A DNA stretch of 64,000 nucleotides. Source: Diospyros lotus. Taxonomy: Eukaryota; Streptophyta; Magnoliopsida; Ericales; Ebenaceae. Below are positions 21,725 through 32,866 of the stretch, one piece after another (within the stretch, counting starts at the first letter, position 1; the number at the start of each line of letters is the position of its first letter). The stretch covers positions 62,001 through 126,000 of the forward strand of contig NC_068348.1 in the NCBI RefSeq assembly GCF_014633365.1. The letters run 5' to 3'. The position numbers and the translations under genes were made by a program. Under the pieces are notes generated by a model, which searched no databases, had not been told where the DNA came from, and worked only from the letters and a program-made list of their open reading frames with translations.

Positions 21725-24380
21725 TGTAACACCCGGTGTAACCGGTGTTAAGAGAATAGGAAAGGAAGTAAGTAAACTTCCAAAAATGCCCTTGAGAAGG
21801 AGATGGATCCTTGAGATTGAGAATGCCTATGAGAAGAGTATTTTGGTAATTTGGAGAGAAATCCAATAAAGGGTATTTTGATAAATTAAAAATAATTCAT
21901 ATGTGGAATTAGATGTGTAAGTGAATAAAAATCCCAATTTGGTATTTATGTGGAGATATATGGGATTAATAAATTCACAAAGAGTATTTGGGAATTTTGG
22001 AGTGATTCCCTAGAGGAAATTAATTATGGAAAATAGAGAAAATGGTGGATATGAAATTATTGGAGGAAATAATAATCTTTCCCTAAAATGGTGAGTTAAT
22101 GTGGTAATGCCACATGAAAGACAAAGATAAAGAATTGAAAGCCAAGTTTGTGTCTTAGAGTGACACTTAGCATAATCTTGGAAATTTGAGAGTAATTATA
22201 TATTAGAAATGTGGGAGCATATATATATATGTGTATTTATGAGTTGGAGAAGGATTTAATTAAATGCAAAAAGAAATGTTAATTGGTCTTTCAAGCATTT
22301 AATGAGAGGCATGATTATATGGATTAAAGTAAATCCAAAAGAAAATGGTAAATTGTCACCGTTAATGCCTTGGAAAATATGAGATTTAAATAAATGCAAA
22401 AAAAAAATGGGAAATTGGTCACCCATTAATGCTTTGGAAAATTATGGGATTTATTTAAATGTGAAAGAAAATGAATATGTCATTCAAGTGGTCTCTCATG
22501 TGATGGGGGAAAATGACCAAATTAAATAAATAGAAAAAAAATTCTATTTTTGGGATTTCAAGACAAGATCAAGGGTGGAGATCTAAGAAGACCAAATGGC
22601 TTGGATTGTGCTTCTTCTGTTTTCTCCAAGAGAGAAGTCTTGTTTATTAATTTGGATGGTTGAGATTTAGTTTTCCCTTAAGCACATGGATTGTGCCTTT
22701 AGTGAGTGGCTAGGATGCATTCTTAAAGTATGGGGAAACTAGTATATAATGGCAAGTGAGAAAGTCTTGGTTTCCTTTGGCCATTTGGAGAAAGAAATGA
22801 AGAAGGAAAGAAAGAAAGAGAGATAGGAAGAAGTCTCTCGTGGAGGAAAGAAATGGAGAAGAAAAGAAGAAGAAGTTAAGGTAAGCTTTATTCTTTCTTC
22901 TCTCCATTTTAGTATGCTTGTATGCAAAGTAAATTTCTTTTGGAATGCCATCTTAGATGGGAGAAAATGAAGATGGAAGCTCTCTTGAAATGAAGATTTA
23001 AATATCCAAGAAGAGGTAAGGGATGGCCCCATGGGAGGGTGGCCTTGCAATGGGTTGTAAATATGTTTCATAAATGTATATGTTGCATTTGGCATGTTCT
23101 TTTATATTCATGAGACTTATGGCCATAGGTTAGTTTGAGAACATGGTTGAAATGGTGGGTTGATGCCTCTAACCTTGGAGGGTTGTGAGGGCAAAGAAAC
23201 CTAGCCACACTTGCATGCATTGGGCATCATATAAACTTGTTATGTTCATATTTATTTTGCATTGCACCCTTATTGAGCTTAATAGCTCATGAGGTTTTTA
23301 CCCTCACATGTAGGTTGTGAAAGCATGGTAAAGTAAAGGAAATGGTGGAATGGCATGCGGAAGCATGGAAAGAAGATTCAAGTGCATGTTATGGCTTATG
23401 GAAGCCAATGTTGTTATGTTTGATTTATGAGATGTAAACTTGTTTGGTTGGTGATGGCTTATTCAAGCCTAAGATCATGTGTGTAATCTATATTTTGGAA
23501 TGTTTGATTTTATTTTGAAATGAGGCATTGGCTTAAGGCATGTTGAAGCCTAGGTTGGGTGAAAGCCTCATTGTTGGGTGTGTTGTGGGAAGCAACCAAG
23601 ATGTAAAGTAAAATGATTTTTGTTGGAAAATTTGTGGGTGTTTGATGTATGTTATGGAAGCATCAAGAGGTGGTTTAAGCCTTAATTATGGAGAAATAAA
23701 GGAAACAATTGAAGGAATATGAAGAGTATTTATTAATTTTTATTTCTGGAAAATTTGGGTTAGGAGGCCCAAGAAGAAAAAATATATATATATTTTTTGG
23801 AAGCAGCCAGCAGCAGGGCCGAGCGCGCGAACGGGCGCGCTCAGCATGCGCGGCCAATGCCCAACGGGGCCTCGCACGGGCCCCGGGCGTGCTAGCAGGC
23901 CCCACCGGCCAAATTGTTTTTAAAATTTGGAATTTTGGGAAATTAAGGGGCATTTCTAAATTGATTTTGGGCCCCGGAGGAATTTTCAAAATAAAAGGGT
24001 ATTTCGGGCATTTTTGGGAATAATGCCGAAATTTTGAAAATTTGAGTTTTTCCTCCAAATTTGGTAATCAATCAATGGATTGATTTAAATGGTGATTTTG
24101 TAGAGCCCGGAAAAAATTCTTGAATGGGAAAAGAATTAAAAATAATTGAGAAAATAGCGATTGGGCAGCTGAATGAGATTTTCTTTATAGCCAATGCGGT
24201 GTGGCTAAAGCCCAATTCTGCTAGTGAATCCTGGGGTTCAGGGAAGGGAAGGACGAGCCTAGTTCCCACCTAGGGCGTTTCGTCTTGAAACATGGTCCGC
24301 CCTTCACCTAAGGCCGGACAGGTGGACAATTCGGGTAATTGTTCACGAGTAACACCTGTAAGTGGGAGCGGGGCGTTATA
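21725..24380 (+). repeat. 3' LTR of the LARD-like element
   Basis: Collinear with 13183-15833. Terminal CA has become TA. TATA-like TATATAAT at 22743-22750. The GC-rich block (about 23800-23915) is the one strongly divergent patch. Confidence 0.9.
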
Positions 24381-24385
24381 GGAAC

Positions 24386-24453
24386 GATACTTGATTCATC
24401 ATTATATTACTTGTTGCGATTCCATTCACTTGCGGGAAAGAAAAAGGCGAACA
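24386..24453 (+). repeat. Athila-1 3' LTR, last 68 bases
   Basis: GATACTTGATTCATC to GGCGAACA, the continuation of the LTR broken at 13182. Followed by CCCTT, the target duplication of Athila-1. Confidence 0.92.
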
Positions 24454-25506
24454 CCCTTAATCACATTGGGCCGAATCTCTCTTTTAAATTGTGGAACGGG
24501 CTCGACCTAAGTGTGTGAACCCTTAGGTCCACCATTGGGCTAGATGTAGGGCCAATTCCATTGGGCTATATGAAGGCCCAACTTATTAGATTAATTAAAC
24601 TCTTTAATTAAACTTATGGGCCTTTTATTTAACACATCTCATGGGTTTCTTAATTAAACTCTTTAATTAATAGTTTTAGAATTAGTCCCGATTGAATTTA
24701 AGGTATGGTTTTATGATGAAACCCTAATCATTCAGTTACTATGTATCCATTTCAGATTTATGACTTGATAGGTGAAATCAAAACACCTTTTGATTTCCAC
24801 CTCACCTTGGCCAAGGATTTCCTCAGTCATGAAATCATCGGAATACATAGGATATCTTCTCATCTTATCGATAAGTGATGAATCCTATTTTGACATTCAC
24901 AAGCCTTCATATGTGATAAGGTTATACCCAGTGATAATTTGTTAATGACTCCATTAGAATCCAAAAAAGAACCAAAGCATAACCAATCAAATATAAGACT
25001 ACCATGATGTCTCAAGTCTAAGGATCAATTTGCACTATTGCAACACAGGAATTCCAATTCGACATTAAACTAACCATTAGGAATTCTGTAGCGGGTCAGT
25101 TCAATGTACTTATTCTTATAATAAGCACCACATATATGCACTAGTGTCCTTACACCAATGTCTATGAAACGAGACATTCTCCTAATTAAGCATGCATCAT
25201 ATGTGCTAGTCTATCCGAGTTATTAGTGTACAATCCTAATAACTCTATGACTAGGAACATTTAAGATCAAGGCTTGAAAGGAATATGTTTCATGATCGTC
25301 ATCTCTATGCACGATCACATTCCATGAGCCTATTTGGTCTATGGACTTTGTCAAGTATGGATTACAATATATAATGATGACAACCATCAATGACAAATAA
25401 AAACATAATGCCTTGCAATAACAATTGATTGAAGATAAAGAATCAAAATGTAAAGTATGATCAATTACATGTAAATATAATTGGCTTGTAGGGCATAACT
25501 CTAACA
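24454..25506 (-). mobile_element. Ty1-copia LTR, proximal part
   Basis: The continuation of 1-322. On the minus strand the LTR starts at 25506 with TGTTAGAGTTATGCCCTAC. A polypurine tract (minus strand AGGAGGGAAGAT, 25507-25518) lies just outside, so this is the 3' LTR of a minus-strand element whose body lies to the right. Confidence 0.8.
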
Positions 25507-26149
25507 ATCTTCCCTCCTAACTCTAAATTGCTAGAAAGATCCAACATATCTGGATCAACACCCCTAGCTCCACCAACGGAAGCCTCATCATCCACAAAGA
25601 TTGTACCCACTAGATCATCCTTGATTGTAAAAGGAACATGAGAATCCTTTTGCATTAAAGAACAAAATTTGTATGCCACCAAATTGGAAGATCACTAGAC
25701 TTATTCTTAAGACACGCAAAGCCAAAACATGTGTAATAATATCAAAGGCAGATGACTTCTCAACTACCTAAGCATTTCCATTTTTAGCATCATAAGAAAC
25801 CATCAAAGGAGAACCCTAAGATAGAGTTATCTACGGAATTAGAATCAACAAGTACACCAGTCTAAGCAAATTTCATTACAAGCTCATTAGTAACAAGACT
25901 CTTGTCACAAATTTGCATCCTTAAATTGATTTTATTCTTGCTTATGCATTTATCCTTCTATTGGCAATTCGGGAGTGACTTACTACTCTTGATTGTCTTA
26001 ACCTTTATTTGTCTTTTCCAAATAGATGTTATCTTTGCAAGGAAGTAGTGGAGCATCATAGTCATCTATCCTTTAACTATTCATATTTTCATTGTTGTCA
26101 AGATACAACACTGAATTTATTTGATGGAAAACGTCGTTGCCAAGCCATC
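25507..26149 (-). other. Unidentified internal stretch next to the copia LTR
   Basis: Follows the polypurine tract, so it should be the 3' end of the copia body, where RNase H is expected. I could not recognise RNase H or any other domain in either strand. The longest minus-strand ORF (25461-25682) spans the LTR boundary and is not convincing. Either strongly decayed or a non-coding derivative. Confidence 0.4.
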
Positions 26150-26462
26150 TGAGTTTGCAAGGAAGAAAATAGTCAGAGAGCGTGGGAGGGTCCTTGCGCA
26201 AACACTCTGATTCTTAAGTCAGACATTGAGAGTGATAAAAGCTTGATAGTAGTATTTACACTAGTATCAGAGACGTACCTCTTTTGGAATTAGGTGTTGT
26301 TGTTGCCAAAAATACAACTAGATTTTATGACGTGGACTAGCAGTTGCAGGTACCTAGGCTCGATGTCCAAGCGAAATGATACTACTAAAAGGGAATTTAT
26401 GCTGCTGGAATGGCATGGGCTGCTGAGGGTACCATGATTGTATAGAGGAACAAAGTTGCCAC
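26150..26462 (-). repeat. Tat-like LTR fragment
   Basis: Contains GCGCAAACACTCTGATTCTTAAGTCAG in pieces matching the reverse complement of 58175-58200 in the plus-strand Tat LTR. Boundaries are uncertain; the right side is cut by the next LTR. Confidence 0.45.
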
Positions 26463-26826
26463 TGATGTAGGAATTTATTTACACATTTATTGGTCATAAT
26501 TGAGTAGTTTTATATATGTTTTATCTATAATTGTTTAGTATTTAGAGTTTCTTTTATATATATTTAATTTTTAGTATTTTTTTTATTTTACAGGAATGCT
26601 ACTTTGTGTTTGGGTTAAAAAAAATAAAAAAAGGATATTAAAAAGTTAATATTACAAATTAATATTATAAAAGTTAATATAAATAATAGTATATTAAATA
26701 CTATATTTTATATTATATTACTTATATATATTATATATTATATTATGTATATAGATTATATATTATTTTATTAATTTAAGTGATGTGGGCGTGAATGTGC
26801 TAGGGCTGTCCGTGAGGCCTTGCATC

Positions 26827-26861
<35 letters not shown>

Positions 26862-27888
26862 TAGAGGATTTTGTGGTGGGACTTGGCAGAGGACTCGTTG
26901 CCGACCATTAAAGGAATTGAGGATTTGGCAAGGGGTGGCACAGTGAAGAATAAGAAATTGGAGATTGAGGTAGGGCTGTGCACGGCTTAATTGAAGACGG
27001 AGGCAATATAGCAACACGTACAACAACGCAACAGCAGCGAAGGACGCACGCGCGGGCAGCAGATCTAGAATAGATTTGGGTTAGGGAGTTTTTCTTTCTT
27101 GTTCAATTTATTCACTTATGATTGCACTGTTATTTTGGATTTTAATTAATTCTGTCATGAACTAATTTTTCAAACTAAGGCCATGTATTAGCCGAAACTA
27201 TGATGATGCATTTTTTATAATTTTATGTGATTGAATAAATTGAGTTATGTTGAGTTGTGTGGTATTGGATTTAATACTTGTGAATAATTAGCCACTATTT
27301 ACATGATTTGATGCCTAATCTTGAGACTGAAAGGAGATAGGTTGGGGATGGCATCATAAGTACCATACACCATAAAGTAAAATTGATTAGAAATAGAATT
27401 CGATTTCTTTGTGCGGCTTTTAGCAATAAGCTAGGAATTTCACAGTTTGTAATGCGTTTTCATTTAATTAAACTTTCATAGAAATATAGGAAGTAATTAA
27501 ATGAGAATAGACTCGTTATAGCCTAGAAATAGGGTAACGAATGCATTAGGAGATTTCGCCGTCACATACTCAATTGACCAATTCATTCGCATAAAAATCT
27601 ATGATTTGCATTGCATAGCTAGGTTCATACATGTGCCTTAGTTATTAAAATCCACTGATTTATTTGATTCAAGTTCCCTTCCAAATCAATTTTATTTTAT
27701 TAATCTAATCTAATTAATTTACTCTTTTTCTTCTATTCTTTATTAAGCCTAAAATTTTTTATTATCTAAATAATAAAGAAATTTTAAAAATTTGGTATTT
27801 GAAATATTTTCTCGTGGGAATGATATTCTTACTTACTATTATATTACTTGTTCGACCCATACACTTGCGGTATATTTTAGGGTGATCA
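26463..27888 (+). mobile_element. Athila-like solo LTR, different family
   Basis: Starts TGATGTAGGAATTTATTTAC and ends CTTGCGGTATATTTTAGGGTGATCA. The 3' part (CTCGTGGGAATGATATTC, TTACTATTATATTACTTG) is clearly related to the end of the Athila-1 LTR. It contains an AT-rich tract and a (TA)n microsatellite at 26829-26854. No primer site or internal region follows. No clear target duplication was found, so the ends are approximate. Confidence 0.6.
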
Positions 27889-28946
27889 GTCATAAGAATG
27901 AGACTGCCGCAAGAATGTGAGTGCCGTAAGGATTCCGTTGCCCTAAGGAGGTTGCCGCAAGGATTTGGTTGCCACAATGATGTTGCAATAAGGATGTTGC
28001 TGCAAGGGTTAAGCCTCTTACCAAAAGGAATTGGGCTTCTCACAAGGATTCTCCGTTCTCTTGTTGATACTTAAGAAAAAGGCTCGTGAGAATCCTCACC
28101 CGTGATGACCCTCCGATATTGAAGTCAGTACCCACGAGAAACAAGTATTCCCAAAGAAATAGTCGAAATGCTCTGAGTGTTTAGAATTTACCCAAATTTT
28201 TGAATCCCTTTCAAAGTCCTATAGGTGGGTATTTATAGGGTGTGATTCTCGAGAATGTCGGGTGTTGACACATGTCAATCGTTAGGAAGGTGTTTTGACC
28301 TTGCTACGAGTGTGCTTTGGCCTTGCTGGGAGCATTTGGTCTTGCCCTTGTCGAGAAGATGCTTTGGCCTTTTCCTTATCAGAGGCTTTGGCCTTTGCCT
28401 GAAGAAGCACACCATCGAGAGTTCTACTATGCCGAAAGAATCCCATTGCACAACATCTTTCCTAAATATGATTTTGCTTCAAAAAATCCAATTGTTCCCC
28501 ATTGAAATTGTTATGGCACAACAGGTGTCTTCATCATAAAAGGTTGACATTCACGTCAAAAGCCTAATGCTTAAGAAGGTGAGAAGAAAAAAAATGTGGC
28601 CTCTCTATGCTCTCTAGTTATTTTCTTAGGGGAATAACTAGATGTCTTTATTATAAAATATTAACAACTATGTCAAAAGTCAAGTAACACTTAGAGGGGT
28701 GAGAAGAAAAGAAAATTTGGCCTCTATACTCTCTAAGCATTATTTTATAGAAATAACCAAGTGTTTTCATCATAAAATGTTGATATTCGCATAAAAAATC
28801 TATTAATGCTTAGGGAGGTGAGAAAAAGTGTGGCCTTTTTTTCAAGATTGCAATTGTAGATTTATTGGCAGATTCCTCAAGCATGTTTTATTTTTTTGAC
28901 TATGTTGTGAGGAGTGTCTCTTATCGATTGGTAGTTTAGCTCTTAT
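27889..28946 (-). repeat. Tat-like LTR remnant, minus strand
   Basis: CCCTCCGATATTGAAGTCAG near 28110 fits the conserved R-region phrase of Tat LTRs in reverse, and TATTTATAGGG near 28230 is a minus-strand TATA-like box. The right part carries 118-base tandem repeats. A 93-residue minus-strand ORF here comes from short GCCGCAAGGAT repeats and is not a gene. Confidence 0.45.
28523..28845. repeat. Tandem repeat, unit about 118 bases, 2.7 copies
   Basis: Units start at 28523, 28641 and 28760. Each holds CATCATAAAA or TATTATAAAA, TGCTTA or CACTTA, GGTGAGAAGAAAA and TGGCCTCT. Divergence between units is high, so the duplication is old. Confidence 0.8.
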
Positions 28947-29170
28947 TGTAACACCTCGCCTTACACGGGCGTGTTACTATAAGGGAATCCCCGGGAATCT
29001 TTTTTTTTCCAAGTCTGTCATACGCGGCGCCATGTGTATAATCTTCACATGCAGATGAAGCACCCGTCACATACAATGGTTGACGCCCGCGGTGATTTCA
29101 AGAACAATCTTCACATGCAGGTAACAATCCCGAGAACCCCAGTCTTGCTGGTTTAACTAACGCAGCGGAA
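28947..29170 (-). repeat. Chromovirus 3' LTR remnant
   Basis: On the minus strand the left edge reads ...GGCGAGGTGTTACA, the typical end of a chromovirus LTR. A 15-base phrase (AATCTTCACATGCAG) is repeated at 29039 and 29107. Only about 0.2 kb separates it from the chromodomain, so most of the LTR is deleted. Confidence 0.45.
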
Positions 29171-29184
29171 TAATTAACATTAAA

Positions 29185-29607
29185 TAAATACGGATAAGAA
29201 ATTTTCATCTCTTCTTCGCGTTCCCATGTAGCTTCTTCTTTGTCATGATTGCTCCACAACACCTTTACCAATGGGATAACTTTATTTCTTAAGACTTGAT
29301 CTCTTTGATCTAAGATTTGAACTGGCTCTTCAGGGTACGTTAGATCGTTTCATATCTCGATGGTCTCGTTTCGAAGTACTTGAGTAGGATTTGTCTCATG
29401 TTTTCGTAGTTGAGACACGTGAAACACGTTGTGGATATTTGATAATGCCACAGGTAAAGCTATTCTGTAAGCCACTAACCCAATTTTCTCCAAAATTTCA
29501 TATGGTCCTATATATCTTGGGCTTAATTTCCCTTTCCTTTTCCCTTGAATCACTGATTTGAATGGAGACACTTTCAAATATACCTTATCACTGATTAAGA
29601 ATTCCAA
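29185..29607 (-). pseudogene. Chromovirus integrase C-terminus and chromodomain
   Basis: The end of a minus-strand Ty3-gypsy pol. 29350-29607 has the GPY/F-type module: KVYLKVSPFKSVIQ, GKLSPRYIGPYEIL, HNVFHVSQLRKH. Downstream, a broken frame gives PVQILDQRDQVLRNK, VKVLWSNHDKEEATWE and MKISYPYLF, a chromodomain that would direct integration to modified chromatin. This places the element among the chromoviruses (Tekay/Reina side). Frames are interrupted. Confidence 0.8.
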
Positions 29608-30606
29608 ATTTCTTCTTCACTGATCGGCGTACGATTTCTGGCTACTTTGACTTATTCTCATTTTCTCCTGAATTCTCTTGATCTTTTCAGTCGTAGCTTG
29701 AACGATCTCGAGTTCAATTAATCCTATTTCTCTAGTTTCTACCCAGCAAAGTGGTGTTCTGCATTTTTGCCCGTACAATTCCTCGTAAGGGGCCATTCCA
29801 ATGCTACTGTGGTGACCGTTATTGTAGGCAAATTCCACCAGCAGTAGATGTTTTTACCAACTTCCTGAGAAATCCAAAATACATGCCCTCAACATGTGCT
29901 CGAGCGTCTGAATTGTTCGCTCGGACTGATTGTTGCTTTGAGGGTGATAAGCTTTTCTGAGCTTTAATTGTGTTCTCATACACTTGTGGAAACTCTCCCA
30001 AAATCTTGACGTAAATCGTGGGTCTCAATTTGACACTATGCTTGTAGGGATTACATGTAATCGTACTATTTCCTCAATGTATAGCTGAGCTAAAGCATGA
30101 GTCGGTTTCCCTATCTTAATAGGTAAGAAATGTGCCGTTTTGGTCAATTGATCCACTATTACCCAAATAGCATCGTTCCCTTTGGGACTTTGAGGCAGAT
30201 TGGTCACAAAGTCCATAGTGACGTGATCCCATTTCCATTCGGGAATGTCCAGAGGTTGCAACATTCCTCCCGGATGCTGATGCTCAATTTTGATACGTTA
30301 ACAGGTATCGCATTGCGCCACATACTGTGCCACATCTTTTTTCATTCCAAGCCACCAATAATTTTCCCTAAGGTCCTTGTACATCTTTGTGGACCCTAGA
30401 TGTACAGTGTACCTAGCTCAATGAGCTTCTCCTAAGATAATTTGCCTTAGGTCTTGATCTCTTGGCACGTAAGTCCTTCCTAGGAACTGAAGTATACCAT
30501 CTTGGTAACTGAATTCAAGCACTTTTTCTTGATCATTCTTGTCTATCCACTGACTTCTTCTTGCGTCTTTCTGAAGAGCTGTCCTGATTTGATTCACCAT
30601 GTCAAG
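29608..30606 (-). pseudogene. Chromovirus integrase, N-terminal and core
   Basis: The zinc-finger part is near 30300-30600 (VPRDQDLRQIILGEAH, then the histidine/cysteine region in another frame). The core has WDHVTMDFVTNLPQS (first Asp), DPRFTSRFW (second Asp, after a stop near 30027) and QSERTIQTLE (Glu), then FAYNNGHHSSIGMAPYEELYG. At least three frame breaks. The order on the minus strand is RNase H, integrase, chromodomain. Confidence 0.85.
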
Positions 30607-30975
30607 TTAGATTGTCAGATTTTCCAAATATCCCTTGATCGGTTTAGGTTTAACACCTACTGTCAAGTGGCTGAATTCCTTAATCATTTCCCATTCTCTA
30701 ATCATCATGTTAGCTACAATTTCTGAACTTCTCCAGCTAAGAGCATTTGTAACCACGTTTTCCTTCCTTGGATGGTAGGAGATGGTACAATCATAATCTT
30801 TCAAGTATTCCATCCATCTTCGTTGTCGCATATTTAGTTCATTCTGAGAGAATATATACTTCAAACTTTTGTGATCCATAAAAATCTCGAACTATGCTCC
30901 GTAAAGATAATGTCTCCATAACTTCAAAGCGTATATTATCGTTGTTAGTGTAGGTGCTCTAGACCCAATCAGATT
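30607..30975 (-). pseudogene. Chromovirus RNase H, truncated
   Basis: [35 protein letters not shown] and [19 protein letters not shown] are the usual RNase H motifs; the DH of MDHKSL is kept. The element ends at about 30975, where a copia LTR begins. RT, protease and gag are missing, so the copia element replaced or displaced them. Confidence 0.85.
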
Positions 30976-30980
30976 GGGCA

Positions 30981-32852
30981 TGTTGTACACTGATAATTGT
31001 AATCATGTTTATTATTTGAATAAGGAGTTGTTCAAATTCACAAGAAGTCATCCTATTAGTTTCCTGTTATTATTGTAATAATCGAATAAAACTAGATAAA
31101 AGTCCATATGATATATACTGTGATTAATCTATAAAGATGTGAGATGATGCACCACAGTTTTTAGACATCATTAAACGTCCCAAGTTGTAGCAATGTCAAG
31201 AATGGACATTGACAATTGTAGTAAGACTTGTATGTGCTATGTTTTTGCTATGTGATACCAATGGGGGTCTCACACCCATAGGCATGGGATGCCTAGACAA
31301 GTACATATGTGACCAATGTTGGAGAACGTGTCACTGGACATGACTCACCATGAGAATTCATTTTGGTTATTTGCTGATGGCATTCTCATACGAGATAGGT
31401 GTAACTAATCCTTGGACCTAAGGTTATCACGGTCATCTCATAAGAAGACTAGTATGTTTTGACATCGTTTCGATTGGCCTAAACAAAGGCTGCACGTGGA
31501 CAATCGTTGGGCATATCGTGAGGCTTATGGAGATGGGTGCATAACTAAGATAGGACTCGTCTATCCCTTGATAGAGGATGATGTATCTAAAGCGTCTTTG
31601 GTGGATATTCACTTTAAATCCATGGCCATGGTGAAAGAGATCAATAATGAGTTATTGATTCACTTTCTATTAAGTGAAGATATTCGGAAGACCGAAGAAA
31701 ACTTATGTGATCGTAATCAAGCAACACATCGCTAACTTGAGATCACATATGATACATTGACGAGAGCATCGAATTACATGGTAACCATGCTCGTGAAAGG
31801 TTATTTGCTGATTATGAATCATTTTGAATAATTGGGTAGGCATGATGCCTTGCTAGAGGCCAATCTTGTCTTATGTATTTCGTACTGACACATTACTAAT
31901 ATATTCAGAAGCCTAATGAGTCATACGCAATAGGCACGGTCCCTAGCTTAAACTAGGAGAGTGGATGTATGGTTAAGTGGGACACTTCGACAAGAAGTTG
32001 TGTCGTCCTAGGTTCTCACGGAAAAAGAATAAATAGACGTAATGATGTTGATACGACGAGGAGTCGTCATAATAGAAAGAGTTTTCTAAAATGGCAATTG
32101 ATTAAATTAGGATGGAGTTTCTAATTTAATAATTTTCTATTTTTGGAGTGGCAAATAGAAAATAAAATATATTTGGGCTTAAGTTAATATTTGGACTAAA
32201 TTGGATTTGGGCCAAATATTAAATTAAATATTATATTTGGATCAAATTAGATTTGGGCCAAATATTAAATATTATATTTCGGCTTGAATTAGATTTGGGC
32301 CAAAATATTTTATTTAAACCTATAAAAGGATTTAGGCTATTTAATTATATTTCTAGTTGGACTAAGATAAACCCACTTAAGATTCTAATTGAACTAGAAT
32401 TAATGGGTTAGCCCAATCCATTAGGGTTTGAGAAATCCTAGGATATTTCTCTATAAATATCCCTTTATGGGTTGCCCAAAATGGTAGAGAGTTTTTGGTG
32501 TAGTTTTTCAAGAGTTGAAAAACGTATTGCCGTTCACTCTTTCCCGTTTTTTATGGCATCGATTTGAAACGTGGGCATTCTTTTCCATCCATACACAAGC
32601 TGCAAAAAGGAGAAGGAGCTAACACTCCTATTCTGCTCTCCTTGCCAACGGACACGTGCTGCATATCACGAGTTAGAGGCTGAACGCTTGGACGGCTCGA
32701 ATCTGCGAACGACTCGAAAATATAAAGGTTAGATTTATTTTATTTGTATGTGAATGATTTGATTTCGACGTTGATCCAATCGCCGGGATCGGGGTAAGGT
32801 TCAAAATTTTCAACTACGTTGTTTGCCCTGTAACAATCTTGCTTTATTTTCA
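30981..32852 (+). repeat. Copia(+) 5' LTR
   Basis: From TGTTGTACACTG to TTTTCA before a primer-binding site. The start is approximate because the 3' LTR is missing. TATA-like CTATAAAAGG near 32320. Three tandem units (GATTTGGGCCAAATATT) lie at 32170-32315. The ORF at 31496-31735 is inside the LTR and not considered a gene. Confidence 0.65.
32170..32315. repeat. Three tandem units in the copia LTR
   Basis: The phrase GATTTGGGCCAAATATT recurs three times, about 50 bases apart, each with AATATTATATTT nearby, just upstream of the presumed TATA box. Confidence 0.75.
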
Positions 32853-32855
32853 GTC

Positions 32856-32866
32856 TTATCAGAGCC
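32856..32866 (+). other. Primer-binding site, copia(+)
   Basis: TTATCAGAGCC, the common initiator-methionine tRNA primer core of plant copia elements, four bases after the LTR end. Confidence 0.65.

Larger units (their letters stand above)
13183..24380 (+). mobile_element. Coding-free gypsy-type LTR retrotransposon (LARD-like)
   Basis: Inserted in the Athila-1 3' LTR with the duplication GGAAC at 13178-13182 and 24381-24385. It has two 2.65 kb LTRs that are nearly identical by eye, a 5.9 kb internal region, an initiator-methionine tRNA primer site and a polypurine tract. The phrase around the tract (GGACGAAATTCTTTTAAGG) and the LTR ends (TGTAACACCC...GGGCGTTACA) are typical of chromovirus Tekay/Del-type elements. 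No gag, protease, RT or integrase motif was found in any frame. Since the LTRs are so alike, decay after insertion is a poor explanation. It was probably mobilised by proteins from another element. Confidence 0.85.
323..24453 (+). mobile_element. Athila-1, Ty3-gypsy Athila-lineage retrotransposon with two nested insertions
   Basis: A full-length element: 5' LTR, tRNA-Asp primer site, gag-pol, an extra ORF, a 3' non-coding zone, polypurine tract and 3' LTR, flanked by the direct duplication CCCTT (318-322 and 24454-24458). Its own length is about 11.4 kb; the rest is foreign: a copia solo LTR at 8979-10484 and an 11.2 kb gypsy-type element at 13183-24380. The lineage call rests on the tRNA-Asp primer site, the gag sequence, the FMDD reverse transcriptase and the extra ORF after integrase. 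The gag-pol frame carries several stops and at least three frameshifts, so the copy cannot make its own proteins. A sister copy is at 37414-45261. Confidence 0.93.
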
